Shown here: positions 1 to 7,181 of the stretch, one piece after another
Position numbering within the stretch: the first letter of the stretch is position 1
Layout of the letters: each line of letters begins with the position of its first letter
Assembly (NCBI RefSeq): GCF_041601295.1
Contig: NZ_JBFIII010000050.1
Location: 1 to 21,415 of the forward strand
DNA length: 21,415 bases
Reading direction: 5' to 3'
Origin: Immundisolibacter sp.
Lineage (GTDB): Bacteria > Pseudomonadota > Gammaproteobacteria > Immundisolibacterales > Immundisolibacteraceae
Program-made: the position numbers and the translations under genes
The notes under the pieces: generated by a model
Told to the model about the DNA's origin: nothing
Seen by the model: the letters and a program-made list of their open reading frames with translations, nothing else
Databases searched by the model: none

Positions 1-1595
1 GCTTCGCCAATTTCGTAATGCCGGCCTTCGACGGCCATCTGCGCTTCGGTTTCGCATTGCTCTGACCAGAAACCAAGGTCGTAGCCGTGCCAGGGTTTTT
101 TCAGTTCCAGGGCCGGCAGGCCGAGTTCCTGCCAGCGCTGGATGGCGTTTTCCATGAAGTCCTTGCGCGGCAGCGCCACTGGCGGGTAGGCCCACGGCCG
201 GCAGGCGTTGATGAGGATGGCGGACGAGCCGTTCGGCTCCATGTATTTGAAGCCCTCGGCCTCGTCGGCCTGGATGGCGGAGAAATCCATGGCCGACATA
301 CGCCCGTCGATGATGCGCATGTCCCGGTGCGGCATGGCGCGCGTGGCGGTGGCCCACAGCATCATTTCCGGGTCGCGGATGTCCACATCCTCGTCGGTGA
401 CGACGAACATCTTGATGAAGCTGTCGTAGCCGGCGGCGGCGTGCAGCGCCTGCCAGGGATCAGCCTTGGTGTTGCGTTTGATCTTGATGAAGCAGGTGTA
501 ATAGGCCGAGGTCTGCTGCGGGAAGTGCACGTCGAGCACGCCGGCTAGGTTGCAGTCATATTTGAGATGCTTGAAGAACGCCGCCTCCATGGAAATCGAA
601 CGCAGGCGCGTGCTCTCGGACGGCGGGAACTGCGACAGGATGGAACACCAGGTCGGCTTTTTGCGGTGGGTGATGGCCGTCACTTCCATGAAATACGCAT
701 TCACCGGCTGCGACATGAAGCCGTGCGTCTCGCCAAACGGCGCCTCGGGTTCCAGTTCCACGGTGGAAATGCGACCCTCGATGACGATCTCGGCATACGC
801 CGGCACCAGCAGGTCGACGGTTTTGGCCTGCACCACCGGCAACGGCCGGCCCGACAGGGCACCGGCAATCTCCAGCTCGTCGGACTCGTAGGGAATCTTG
901 GCGTTGGCGGCGTAGGACACGTACGGCGGCACGCCGATGACCAGCGCCGCTTCCAGCGGAATGCCCAGACGCTTGCACTTGACCCAGTGCAGGCCCAGGT
1001 GCTGCGGCGGGTAGGTGAAGCAGCCGATGCGGTCCGGGGCTTTCACCTGGCCGCGGTAGTTGCCGATGTTATAGATGCCGGTCTCGGGGTCCTTGGTGAC
1101 CCAGTGCGAAAAGGTGGTGTACGGGCCGTTGTCGTAGCCGGGCGTGGAAATCGGAATCGGGAATTCGCCCAGACCGCCGTGCTCGGTGAGCGAGGCGCCC
1201 ATGTGGACTTCTTCCTGGCACGGCGCGTGGGTGACGACTTCCGGCGGCAGGGGATTGCGCAACGCCTGGGCGACCAGTTCCAGCAGGTTGTCGCCCGGTT
1301 GCATGCCAAGACCGGTCTCGAAGATTTTGCGCGACGCCGCCAGGCAACCGATGGCCAGGTCGGTGCCAAAACTGCGCCCGTCGGCGCTGCGCACGTTCTT
1401 GAGCAGAAAGCCGCGCCGCTGGTCTTCCTTGAGGCCCCGGAACTGGAGCCTGACCAGGGGATGGGCTTCGGTTTCGATGGTGATCGGCGCGTCGATTTCC
1501 CACAGCAGGTCGTTGGCGCGCAGGTTCTGGATGTGCTCGCGAAAATCGATCGGTACATCGGCGGAGCGAAACGTGGATTTGAGTACGGCGGACAT
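1..1595 (-). CDS. UbiD-family prFMN-dependent (de)carboxylase, C-terminus cut by window edge
   Basis: This is an open frame of about 531 codons that starts with ATG at 1595 and runs off the left edge without a stop. GGAGA lies a few bases upstream of the start. UbiD enzymes use prenylated FMN to add or remove CO2 on aromatic or unsaturated acids. The translation has YNIGNYRGQ (residues 175-183) and EPEAPFGETHGF (282-293). By spacing against Aspergillus Fdc1 (recalled), R181, E284 and E289 match its R173/E277/E282 catalytic triad. N176, H199 and E242 match the Mn ligands N168/H191/E233, so the active site looks complete. The substrate cannot be read from sequence. The low similarity to ubiquinone-type UbiD and the degradative genes nearby favour an aromatic-acid (de)carboxylase over UbiD itself. 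It is divergent from parC, and no ubiX is visible. Confidence 0.9.
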   Translation of the reverse strand, partial: MSAVLKSTFRSADVPIDFREHIQNLRANDLLWEIDAPITIETEAHPLVRLQFRGLKEDQRRGFLLKNVRSADGRSFGTDLAIGCLAASRKIFETGLGMQPGDNLLELVAQALRNPLPPEVVTHAPCQEEVHMGASLTEHGGLGEFPIPISTPGYDNGPYTTFSHWVTKDPETGIYNIGNYRGQVKAPDRIGCFTYPPQHLGLHWVKCKRLGIPLEAALVIGVPPYVSYAANAKIPYESDELEIAGALSGRPLPVVQAKTVDLLVPAYAEIVIEGRISTVELEPEAPFGETHGFMSQPVNAYFMEVTAITHRKKPTWCSILSQFPPSESTRLRSISMEAAFFKHLKYDCNLAGVLDVHFPQQTSAYYTCFIKIKRNTKADPWQALHAAAGYDSFIKMFVVTDEDVDIRDPEMMLWATATRAMPHRDMRIIDGRMSAMDFSAIQADEAEGFKYMEPNGSSAILINACRPWAYPPVALPRKDFMENAIQRWQELGLPALELKKPWHGYDLGFWSEQCETEAQMAVEGRHYEIGE

Positions 1596-1647
1596 GACGG
1601 TCTCCGGCTGATGGGACTGGGTCGAGCGACCCGCTACACAGGGCGCT

Positions 1648-1664
1648 GGGCGGACTCGCCGCCC
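1648..1664. repeat. Short GC-rich inverted repeat in the ubiD-like/parC divergent gap
   Basis: GGGCGG, a 5-base loop and CCGCCC form a perfect 6-bp hairpin in the 174-base gap (1596-1769) between the two divergent genes. No T-run follows on either strand, so it is not an obvious terminator. It may be incidental in GC-rich DNA. The rest of the gap must hold both promoters, but I could not identify convincing -35/-10 boxes. Confidence 0.3.
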
Positions 1665-1769
1665 TTGCAAAAGGCACGGGCCAAGTATGTACCAACGCGT
1701 TAGCGGTGGGCAGACTACGGCCGCTTACGTCACCATACCCGCCCCTGTACGCTGGTCCGACCATCCGCC

Positions 1770-4007
1770 ATGAGCCTCGACGACACGCTTGAACGCCTGC
1801 CCCTGAAGACCTTCACCGAGAAGGCGTACCTGGATTACTCCATGTACGTCATCCTCGACCGCGCCCTGCCGCACCTGGCGGACGGGCTGAAGCCGGTACA
1901 ACGCCGCATCATCTACGCCATGTCGGAACTGGGCCTGGCAGCCGGTAACAAGCCCAAGAAATCCGCCCGCACCGTGGGCGACGTGATCGGCAAGTTCCAC
2001 CCGCACGGGGACAGCGCCTGCTACGAGGCGATGGTGCTGATGGCGCAGGACTTCGCCTACCGCTACCCACTGGTCGAGGGTCAGGGCAACTGGGGCAGCG
2101 CGGACGATCCAAAATCGTTTGCCGCCATGCGCTACACCGAGTCGCGGCTGTCGCGCTTCGCCAACATCCTGCTGGCCGAGCTTGGCCTGGGCACGGTGGA
2201 CTTCGCGCCCAATTTCGACGGCACGCTGGAAGAACCCACCCTGATGCCGGCGCGCCTGCCACATCTGCTGCTCAACGGCGGCCACGGCATAGCGGTTGGC
2301 ATGTCCACCGACATTCCACCGCACAACCTCCGCGAGGTGGTGGCCGCCGTGCTGCACCTGCTCAAGCACCCGGACGCCACGTTGGAGGCGCTGTGCCGGC
2401 TGCTGCCGGCCCCGGATTTTCCGACTGGCTGCGACATCATCACCCCGCGTGAAGAGCTGCTGGCCATGTACCGCAGCGGCAACGGCAGCGTGCGGGCGCG
2501 GGCCCGTTACGAAGTCGAGGACGGCGACATCATCATCACCGTGCTGCCGTACCAGGTGTCGGGCGCGCGGGTGCTGGAGCAGATTGCCGCCCAGATGCAG
2601 GCCAAGAAGCTGCCCTGGCTGGAGGACCTGCGCGACGAATCCGACCACGAAAGCCCGACCCGTCTGGTGCTGGTGCCGCGCTCCAAGCGCATCGATGTCG
2701 AGGCGCTGATGGGGCATCTGTTCGCCACCACCGAGCTCGAAAAAAGCTACCGCGTGAACATCAACTGCATCGGCCTGAACGGCCGGCCGGGGGTCCGCGG
2801 CCTGCGGGAACTGCTCGCCGAGTGGCTGGAGTTCCGTATCGTCACTGTGCGCCGGCGCCTGGCGCATCGCCTGCAGCGGGTGCAGGACCGCCTGCACATC
2901 CTGGAAGGCCTGCTGATTGCCTTCCTCAACATCGATGAAGTCATCGCCATCATCCGCAACGAGGATCATCCCAAGGCGGCGCTGATGGAGCGCTTCGCGC
3001 TGAGCGACATCCAGGCCGAGGCGATCCTGGAGATCAAGCTGCGTCACCTGGCGCGGCTGGAAGAAACCCGCATCACCGGCGAGCGCGATGCGCTGGCCGC
3101 CGAGCGCCAGGAGTTGCAGGACGTTCTAGGCTCGGACGAGCGGTTGCGGGCCCTGGTCGGCGACGAGATCCGCGCCGATGGCAAGCTTTACGACGACCCG
3201 CGGCGCTGCCTGCTGGTACAGCGCGGAGCCGCCCGGGCGCTGGCCGAGGCCGACATCACCCCCAGCGAACCGGTGACCGTGGTGCTGTCCGCACACGGCT
3301 GGGTACGCCTGGCCAAGAGCCACGATATCGACGCCCAGGGCCTCGGCTACCGCTCCGGTGACAGCTACCTGGCGGCGGCCCGCGGTCGCAGCAATCAGCA
3401 AACGGTGTTCCTGGACTCCAACGGCCGTGCCTATGCGCTACCGGCGAGCAGCCTGCCCACGGCGCGTGGCCACGGCGAGCCACTGTCCGGCCGCCTGACG
3501 CTGGAGGAAGGCGCGCGCTTGCTACACGTGCTGCTGGGCGAGCCGGACGAGCGCGTCCTGCTCGCCAGCGACGCCGGCTACGGTTTTGTGACCCCGCTCG
3601 AATCGCTGATCTCGCGCCAGCGCGCGGGCAAAGCCCTGCTCAGCCTGCCACCCGGCGCCGTGCCGCTGGCACCGCTGCGACTGGATAGCAGCAACGGGCT
3701 ACGCCTGGCCTGTGTCAGCAGCACCGGACGTCTGGTGGTATTCGCGGCCAGCGAACTTCCCGAGATGCCACGCGGCAAGGGCGTGAAGTTGATAGGCATC
3801 CCCAGCAAACTCGTCGCCAGCGGCGAGGAAAAGCTGCTCGCCGTGGCCGCATTGCCTGCCGGGGCCGCGCTCAAGGTCGTCGCAGGCGCCCGTCATCTCA
3901 CGCTCAAAGGCAGCGATCTTGACGCCTACGGCGCCAGCCGCGCTGCGCGTGGCAAGCCATTGCCACGCGGGTTTGCGCGTGTGCGGGGCCTGGAAGTGGA
4001 GTCTTGA
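1770..4007 (+). CDS. parC: DNA topoisomerase IV subunit A
   Basis: This 745-residue protein is the breakage-reunion subunit of topoisomerase IV, which with ParE decatenates daughter chromosomes. The N-terminal region has the type IIA signature LKPVQRRIIYAMSELGL (40-56). The catalytic tyrosine is Y122 in AAMRYTESRL, equivalent to Y120 in E. coli. The quinolone-determining region HPHGDSACYEAM carries S82 and E86, the equivalents of E. coli S80/E84, so it has the unmutated form. GGHGIAVGMSTDIPPHN follows. The C-terminal third is a short ParC-type beta-pinwheel without a GyrA box. Together with the length, this separates it from GyrA (about 850 residues). The ATG at 1770 fits the family N-terminus (MSLDDTLERLPLKTFTEKAYLDYSM begins just as expected) but has no clear Shine-Dalgarno. 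parE is not in the window. Confidence 0.96.
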   Translation: MSLDDTLERLPLKTFTEKAYLDYSMYVILDRALPHLADGLKPVQRRIIYAMSELGLAAGNKPKKSARTVGDVIGKFHPHGDSACYEAMVLMAQDFAYRYPLVEGQGNWGSADDPKSFAAMRYTESRLSRFANILLAELGLGTVDFAPNFDGTLEEPTLMPARLPHLLLNGGHGIAVGMSTDIPPHNLREVVAAVLHLLKHPDATLEALCRLLPAPDFPTGCDIITPREELLAMYRSGNGSVRARARYEVEDGDIIITVLPYQVSGARVLEQIAAQMQAKKLPWLEDLRDESDHESPTRLVLVPRSKRIDVEALMGHLFATTELEKSYRVNINCIGLNGRPGVRGLRELLAEWLEFRIVTVRRRLAHRLQRVQDRLHILEGLLIAFLNIDEVIAIIRNEDHPKAALMERFALSDIQAEAILEIKLRHLARLEETRITGERDALAAERQELQDVLGSDERLRALVGDEIRADGKLYDDPRRCLLVQRGAARALAEADITPSEPVTVVLSAHGWVRLAKSHDIDAQGLGYRSGDSYLAAARGRSNQQTVFLDSNGRAYALPASSLPTARGHGEPLSGRLTLEEGARLLHVLLGEPDERVLLASDAGYGFVTPLESLISRQRAGKALLSLPPGAVPLAPLRLDSSNGLRLACVSSTGRLVVFAASELPEMPRGKGVKLIGIPSKLVASGEEKLLAVAALPAGAALKVVAGARHLTLKGSDLDAYGASRAARGKPLPRGFARVRGLEVES

Positions 4008-4132
4008 AACCGACCGCGGGCCAGTCCTTGTTGAAGCTGCCTCTGGTATTTGCGGCCAATATGAAGATACTTGCCGCGCTGGCGTTACAGTCAAGCTCCC
4101 CGGAGGAAACGGTGAAGTATTCAGTGTTTCCC

Positions 4133-4152
4133 GCAGCGCAAGGATGCGCTGC
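4133..4152. repeat. Perfect 8-bp inverted repeat with AGGA loop
   Basis: GCAGCGCA and TGCGCTGC flank a four-base AGGA loop. The stem is strong and GC-rich, and it is followed by CAAAAGCAG instead of a T-run. It could be a dispersed extragenic palindrome, part of a leader RNA, or a poor terminator for parC. Confidence 0.55.
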
Positions 4153-4187
4153 CAAAAGCAGTGGCTGTAAGCTACTGGTTTTCTGCG

Positions 4188-4215
4188 CCATCGGAAAACC
4201 ACGCTTTTCCGATGG
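4188..4215. repeat. Perfect 11-bp inverted repeat with CCACGC loop
   Basis: CCATCGGAAAA and TTTTCCGATGG flank a six-base loop. The stem extends by two more pairs in RNA (one G-U, one C-G). It is the strongest hairpin in the parC-pbpG gap. No uridine tract follows on the plus strand. On the minus strand it is likewise followed by mixed sequence. Position and symmetry would suit an operator or a structured leader; the function is not known. Confidence 0.6.
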
Positions 4216-4270
4216 TGGGCGCTGGGAAAGCCAGGATGGATTTCTTCAGCGCTTCCTCTTAAAGATCAGA

Positions 4271-4299
4271 ATGTCACTGACCGACACCCTCATGTCACT
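4271..4299 (+). repeat. Direct repeat ATGTCACT, 21-bp period, just upstream of pbpG
   Basis: ATGTCACT occurs at 4271-4278 and again at 4292-4299. The centres are 21 bp apart, which is two helical turns. The second copy lies 18 bases before the pbpG ATG. The spacing would suit a dimeric regulator, but an eight-base repeat can arise by chance. Confidence 0.3.
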
Positions 4300-4317
4300 C
4301 CCAAGTCCAGGAACGGA

Positions 4318-5166
4318 ATGAACACATACCGCGTGCGGTTCCTGCTTGGCAGCGTGTTGGCCCTGGTGTGCGCAAGCAGCGTGCAGGCGGGCTCACCGCC
4401 CACGGTGGATGTGCGTTCGCGGGCCGCGCTGGTGGTGCGTGCCGACACCGGCGCGGTGCTGTACCGAAAGAATGCCGACCAGCCGCTGCCGATCGCCTCC
4501 ATCACCAAGCTCATGACGGCCATGGTGGTGCTCGACGCCAAGCAGTCGCTGGAGGTACCTATCAGCATCACCAATGCCGAGATCGACCGCCTGCGCAGCA
4601 CCACTTCGCGTTTGGCCATCGGCACGCGCCTGCCGCGCGGCGACCTGTTGCGTCTGGCCTTGATGTCGGCGGAAAACCGCGCGGCAGCGGCGCTGCTGCG
4701 CAACTACCCCGGCGGCCAAGCAGCCGGCGTGGCCGCCATGAACCGCAAAGCCAGCGCGCTTGGCATGCGCCAGACCCGCTTCGTCGAGGCCACCGGCCTG
4801 TCTGGCGAAAACCGCGCCTCGCCGGCCGACCTGGTGCGCATGGTCAGGACCGCGAGTACCTATCCCACCATTCGCTCCTACTCGACGACCCGTGAGTACA
4901 CGGTCAAGGTCGGTAGCTACGCCACGCAGTATCGCAACACCAATCCGCTGGTACGCAACCCGCAGTGGCATATCGACGTCACCAAGACCGGGTTCCTGAA
5001 TGAAGCCGGGCGTTGCCTGGTGATGCAGGCCACCATCGACGGCAAGCCGGTGGTCATGGTGCTGATGGATTCGGTGGGTTCGCTGACCCGCATCGGCGAT
5101 GCCAACCGCGTGCGCCGCTGGCTGGAAGCCTCGGCCCACTCGACTCAGGCCAGCGCCAGAAATTAA
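4318..5166 (+). CDS. pbpG: D-alanyl-D-alanine endopeptidase, PBP7 type (S11 family)
   Basis: This 282-residue periplasmic low-molecular-weight penicillin-binding protein would cut DD-crosslinks in peptidoglycan during wall remodelling. Residues 1-24 form a signal peptide (MNTYR, hydrophobic LLGSVLALVCA, cleavage near VQAG). The catalytic SxxK is SITK at 61-64 and the KTG motif is at 223-225 (VTKTGFLNEAG). The line TGLSGENRASPADLVRMV and the final LVMQATIDGKPVVMVLMDS match PBP7. There is no C-terminal amphipathic anchor domain, as expected for PBP7 and unlike PBP5. One oddity: the SxN box reads SAEN (117-120), so the position before EN, Ser in E. coli PBP7 as I recall it, is Ala. AGGA lies six bases before the ATG. 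It is convergent with gmk. Confidence 0.93.
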   Translation: MNTYRVRFLLGSVLALVCASSVQAGSPPTVDVRSRAALVVRADTGAVLYRKNADQPLPIASITKLMTAMVVLDAKQSLEVPISITNAEIDRLRSTTSRLAIGTRLPRGDLLRLALMSAENRAAAALLRNYPGGQAAGVAAMNRKASALGMRQTRFVEATGLSGENRASPADLVRMVRTASTYPTIRSYSTTREYTVKVGSYATQYRNTNPLVRNPQWHIDVTKTGFLNEAGRCLVMQATIDGKPVVMVLMDSVGSLTRIGDANRVRRWLEASAHSTQASARN

Positions 5167-5235
5167 GCACGATTGCGGGGATTTCGGTGGCGACCTATCG
5201 CGCCAGCCAGGGCAGTCGATAAGTTGCCAAGTCCT

Positions 5236-5856
5236 TCAGATTTTCCCCAGCTCCGGTAGCGCCGCGGCAACCCAGGCGCCCTGGCGCTCGCGCCGCAGTT
5301 CGCCGCTGCGCGTGATTGCGCACAGATCAGCCAGCGCCTGCTCGAACACCTCGTTCACCACCAGATAATCAAACTGCGGCCAGTGGCTGAGCTCGGCTGT
5401 GGCATCGCGCATACGCCGCTCGACCAGGGCCGGGTCGTCCTTGCGGCCGGTGAGGCGCTGGCGCAGGACCGCGACCGATGGCGGCAGGATCATCACGGTG
5501 ACACAGCCCGGCAGCCTCGCGCGTGCCTGCTGGGCACCCTGCCAGTCGATCTCCAGCACCACGTCGCGACCGGCTGCGAGCATCTGTTCGACCGCTGTGG
5601 CCGAGGTGCCGTACTGGTGATCAAACACCTGCGCATATTCCAGAAACTCGCCGGCGGCGCACATGGCGTTGAACCGGCTGTCGCTCACAAAGTGATAGCT
5701 CACGCCCTGCTGCTCGCCATCACGTGGCGGACGCGTGGTGTACGACACCGACAGGGCCAGACCCGGGCGGCGCAGCACCAGCGCCTGCACGAGACTGGTC
5801 TTGCCAACCCCGGACGGACCACAAACAACATACAGAAGGCCGGGGGACAGTGACAT
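5236..5856 (-). CDS. gmk: Guanylate kinase
   Basis: This cytosolic enzyme phosphorylates GMP to GDP with ATP. With the ATG at 5856 the protein has 206 residues, the normal family length. An in-frame start 66 codons upstream (6054) would add a basic extension absent from the family and would run into ampD. The P-loop GPSGVGKT is at 13-20. The GMP-binding segment SVSYTTRPPRDGEQQGVSYHF follows (from residue 36), and then EFLEYAQVFDHQYGTS and VLEIDWQGAQQ. The C-terminus YLVVNEVFEQALADL is typical. In many gammaproteobacteria gmk is followed by rpoZ and spoT, but here it runs directly into the convergent pbpG 69 bases away, so that cluster is broken. It is divergent from ampD. Confidence 0.96.
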   Translation of the reverse strand: MSLSPGLLYVVCGPSGVGKTSLVQALVLRRPGLALSVSYTTRPPRDGEQQGVSYHFVSDSRFNAMCAAGEFLEYAQVFDHQYGTSATAVEQMLAAGRDVVLEIDWQGAQQARARLPGCVTVMILPPSVAVLRQRLTGRKDDPALVERRMRDATAELSHWPQFDYLVVNEVFEQALADLCAITRSGELRRERQGAWVAAALPELGKI

Positions 5857-5924
5857 GGGCGGGCGTCGGTGACGGCGATGGGCGCGTCGGGCAAGTTTAG
5901 CCGAGGCCGTCCCATGACTTTGGC

Positions 5925-5961
5925 GTTGATACGCTTTTGACCCGAAAATACGCGTATCGAC
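5925..5961. promoter_or_regulatory. Imperfect inverted repeat between gmk and ampD, possible operator
   Basis: GTTGATACGC and GCGTATCGAC are inverted copies (9 of 10 matches) separated by 17 bases. They sit in the 135-base gap shared by the divergent gmk and ampD genes, about 31 bases before the ampD start. TTGACC at 5937-5942 lies between the arms and could be a -35 element for ampD. The regulator is unknown and the repeat may be chance. Confidence 0.3.
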
Positions 5962-5991
5962 CGTGTAACCGCGCCGCCAGGAGCGTCCGCC

Positions 5992-6567
5992 GTGACCCTG
6001 ACCAGCGAAGATTTTCGCATTGATGCGGACAGCGGGCTGGCTGTGGGCGCGCACTGGCTACCCTCGCCGCATTGCGACTGTCGCCCGCCCGACATGGCGA
6101 TTGAGCTGCTGGTTATCCACGCCATCAGCCTGCCGCCCGGGAAGTACGGCGGCGACGACGTGACGGCCTTGTTCCTTGGCACACTCGATTGCAGCCTGCG
6201 GCCCGAGTACGCCGAGCTGTCCGGCCTGCGCGTGTCGACGCATTTTTTTATCCGCCGGGACGGCCAGGTCGTGCAGTTCGTGCCGCTGTCGCGGCGCGCC
6301 TGGCATGCCGGCGTGTCACGTTTCGGCCAACGCCAACGCTGCAATGATTTTTCTGTCGGCATCGAACTGGAAGGCAGCGATCAGAACCCGTTCATGCCCG
6401 CCCAGTACGCGACACTGGTGGCGCTGACCAGGGCGCTGAGAACGGCCTGTCCCCAGCTGCATGCTGAACACATCGTCGGCCACAGCGAAATCGCCCCCGG
6501 CCGCAAGAGCGACCCCGGACCCTACTTCGACTGGGCCCGCTACCGCGGCACACTGGCAACGCCGTGA
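5992..6567 (+). CDS. ampD: 1,6-anhydro-N-acetylmuramyl-L-alanine amidase
   Basis: This zinc amidase in the cytoplasm releases peptide from anhydro-muropeptides during cell-wall recycling. In bacteria with inducible AmpC, its loss raises beta-lactamase expression. The 191-residue length is close to E. coli AmpD (183). By position, the zinc ligands are H43 (LVIHAISLPPGKYGG), H164 (VGHSEIAPGRKSDPGP) and D174. K172 corresponds to the catalytic K162 of E. coli. STHFFIRRDGQVVQFVP and CNDFSVGIELEGSD are family signatures. There is no signal peptide, which separates it from periplasmic AmiD/AmpDh proteins. The start is GTG at 5992, with AGGAG at 5979-5983 as ribosome binding site. Its stop overlaps the next gene's start, so the two are probably co-translated. 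No ampE is seen. Confidence 0.95.
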   Translation: MTLTSEDFRIDADSGLAVGAHWLPSPHCDCRPPDMAIELLVIHAISLPPGKYGGDDVTALFLGTLDCSLRPEYAELSGLRVSTHFFIRRDGQVVQFVPLSRRAWHAGVSRFGQRQRCNDFSVGIELEGSDQNPFMPAQYATLVALTRALRTACPQLHAEHIVGHSEIAPGRKSDPGPYFDWARYRGTLATP

Positions 6568-7172
6568 TGGATGTGCCGGTCACCCTGGTGGACCTGCTGC
6601 GCCATGGCGAACCGCAGGGTGGGCAACGCTTTCGCGGCACGCTGGACGACCCCCTGAGCGCCGCTGGCTGGACGCAGCTTGAAGCGGCCACCGGGGACGG
6701 CGCGTGGGACTGCATCGTCACCTCGCCACTGCGCCGCTGCCGCGAGTTCGCCCAGGTGCTGGCGCAGCGTCAGGGGTTGGCAGCAGAGGTGGAAGCGGAT
6801 TTTCGAGAAATCAGCTTCGGCCGCTGGGAAGGCCTGACCGCGGCACAGGTTCGGGCCGAGTACGGCATCGCGCTGACGCGTTTCTGGCGAGACCCGGTGG
6901 CATATCCGCCGCCCGACGGCGAACCGATTGCCGATTTTTGTGCGCGGGTGGAGGGTGCCTGGCACCGGGTGGTCGAACGGGCGCGGGGTCAACGCGTACT
7001 GCTGATTGGCCACGGCGGCACACATGCCATGCTCTTGCGGGCGGTGCTTGGCATGCCGCTGAGCCATAGCTGGCGGCTGCGCCTGGGTTACGCAGGAATG
7101 GCGCGCCTGCGCTTCGAGCATCAGCCGGACGGCACTGTGCCGGCACTGCTGCGGCTCGACCCAGGCGTGTGA
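6567..7172 (+). CDS. Histidine phosphatase family protein (CobC/phosphoglycerate mutase-like)
   Basis: This 201-residue member of the histidine phosphatase superfamily has the catalytic RHG box in LLRHGEPQGG (H13), the SPLRRCREFA segment, the FREISFGRWEGLT acid region and the second catalytic histidine in LLIGHGGTHAM (H149). The FGxWEG pattern resembles alpha-ribazole phosphatase (CobC), which acts in cobalamin assembly. No other cobalamin gene is nearby, however, and relatives act on many phosphoesters, so the substrate is open. I chose the ATG at 6567, whose A is the last base of the ampD stop (TGATG arrangement). A GTG three bases upstream is also possible. The coupling to ampD suggests one transcript. 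It is convergent with the molybdenum hydroxylase gene, with only nine bases between the stops. Confidence 0.85.
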   Translation: MDVPVTLVDLLRHGEPQGGQRFRGTLDDPLSAAGWTQLEAATGDGAWDCIVTSPLRRCREFAQVLAQRQGLAAEVEADFREISFGRWEGLTAAQVRAEYGIALTRFWRDPVAYPPPDGEPIADFCARVEGAWHRVVERARGQRVLLIGHGGTHAMLLRAVLGMPLSHSWRLRLGYAGMARLRFEHQPDGTVPALLRLDPGV

Positions 7173-7181
7173 ATAAGCGAC

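Larger units (their letters stand above)
4008..4317. other. Gene-free stretch between parC and pbpG with several inverted repeats
   Basis: I see no credible gene in these 310 bases. A 105-codon frame beginning with TTG at the parC stop has no domain, no Shine-Dalgarno and an ordinary intergenic composition. The stretch contains two perfect inverted repeats (4133-4152 and 4188-4215), a looser GCGCTG/CAGCGC pair around 4219-4255, and a direct repeat of ATGTCACT at 4271 and 4292. It must carry the pbpG promoter and leader and may end parC transcription, or it could encode a small structured RNA. No T-run follows either strong hairpin, so intrinsic termination is not supported. Confidence 0.5.

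Noticed and set aside
567..1703. 378-codon plus-strand frame opposite the UbiD-like gene
   Set aside because: The minus-strand frame holds the complete UbiD active-site set. The plus-strand protein is His/Arg-rich with no domain.
1725..3047. 440-codon frame antisense to parC
   Set aside because: The Gln/His/Val-rich composition is typical of reading opposite a GC-rich gene. The parC motifs fix the coding strand.
4004..4321. 105-codon plus-strand frame between parC and pbpG beginning with TTG
   Set aside because: No Shine-Dalgarno, no domain or hydrophobic pattern. It overlaps the parC stop and the pbpG start, and it runs through two strong hairpins. Chance frames of this size are common in GC-rich DNA.
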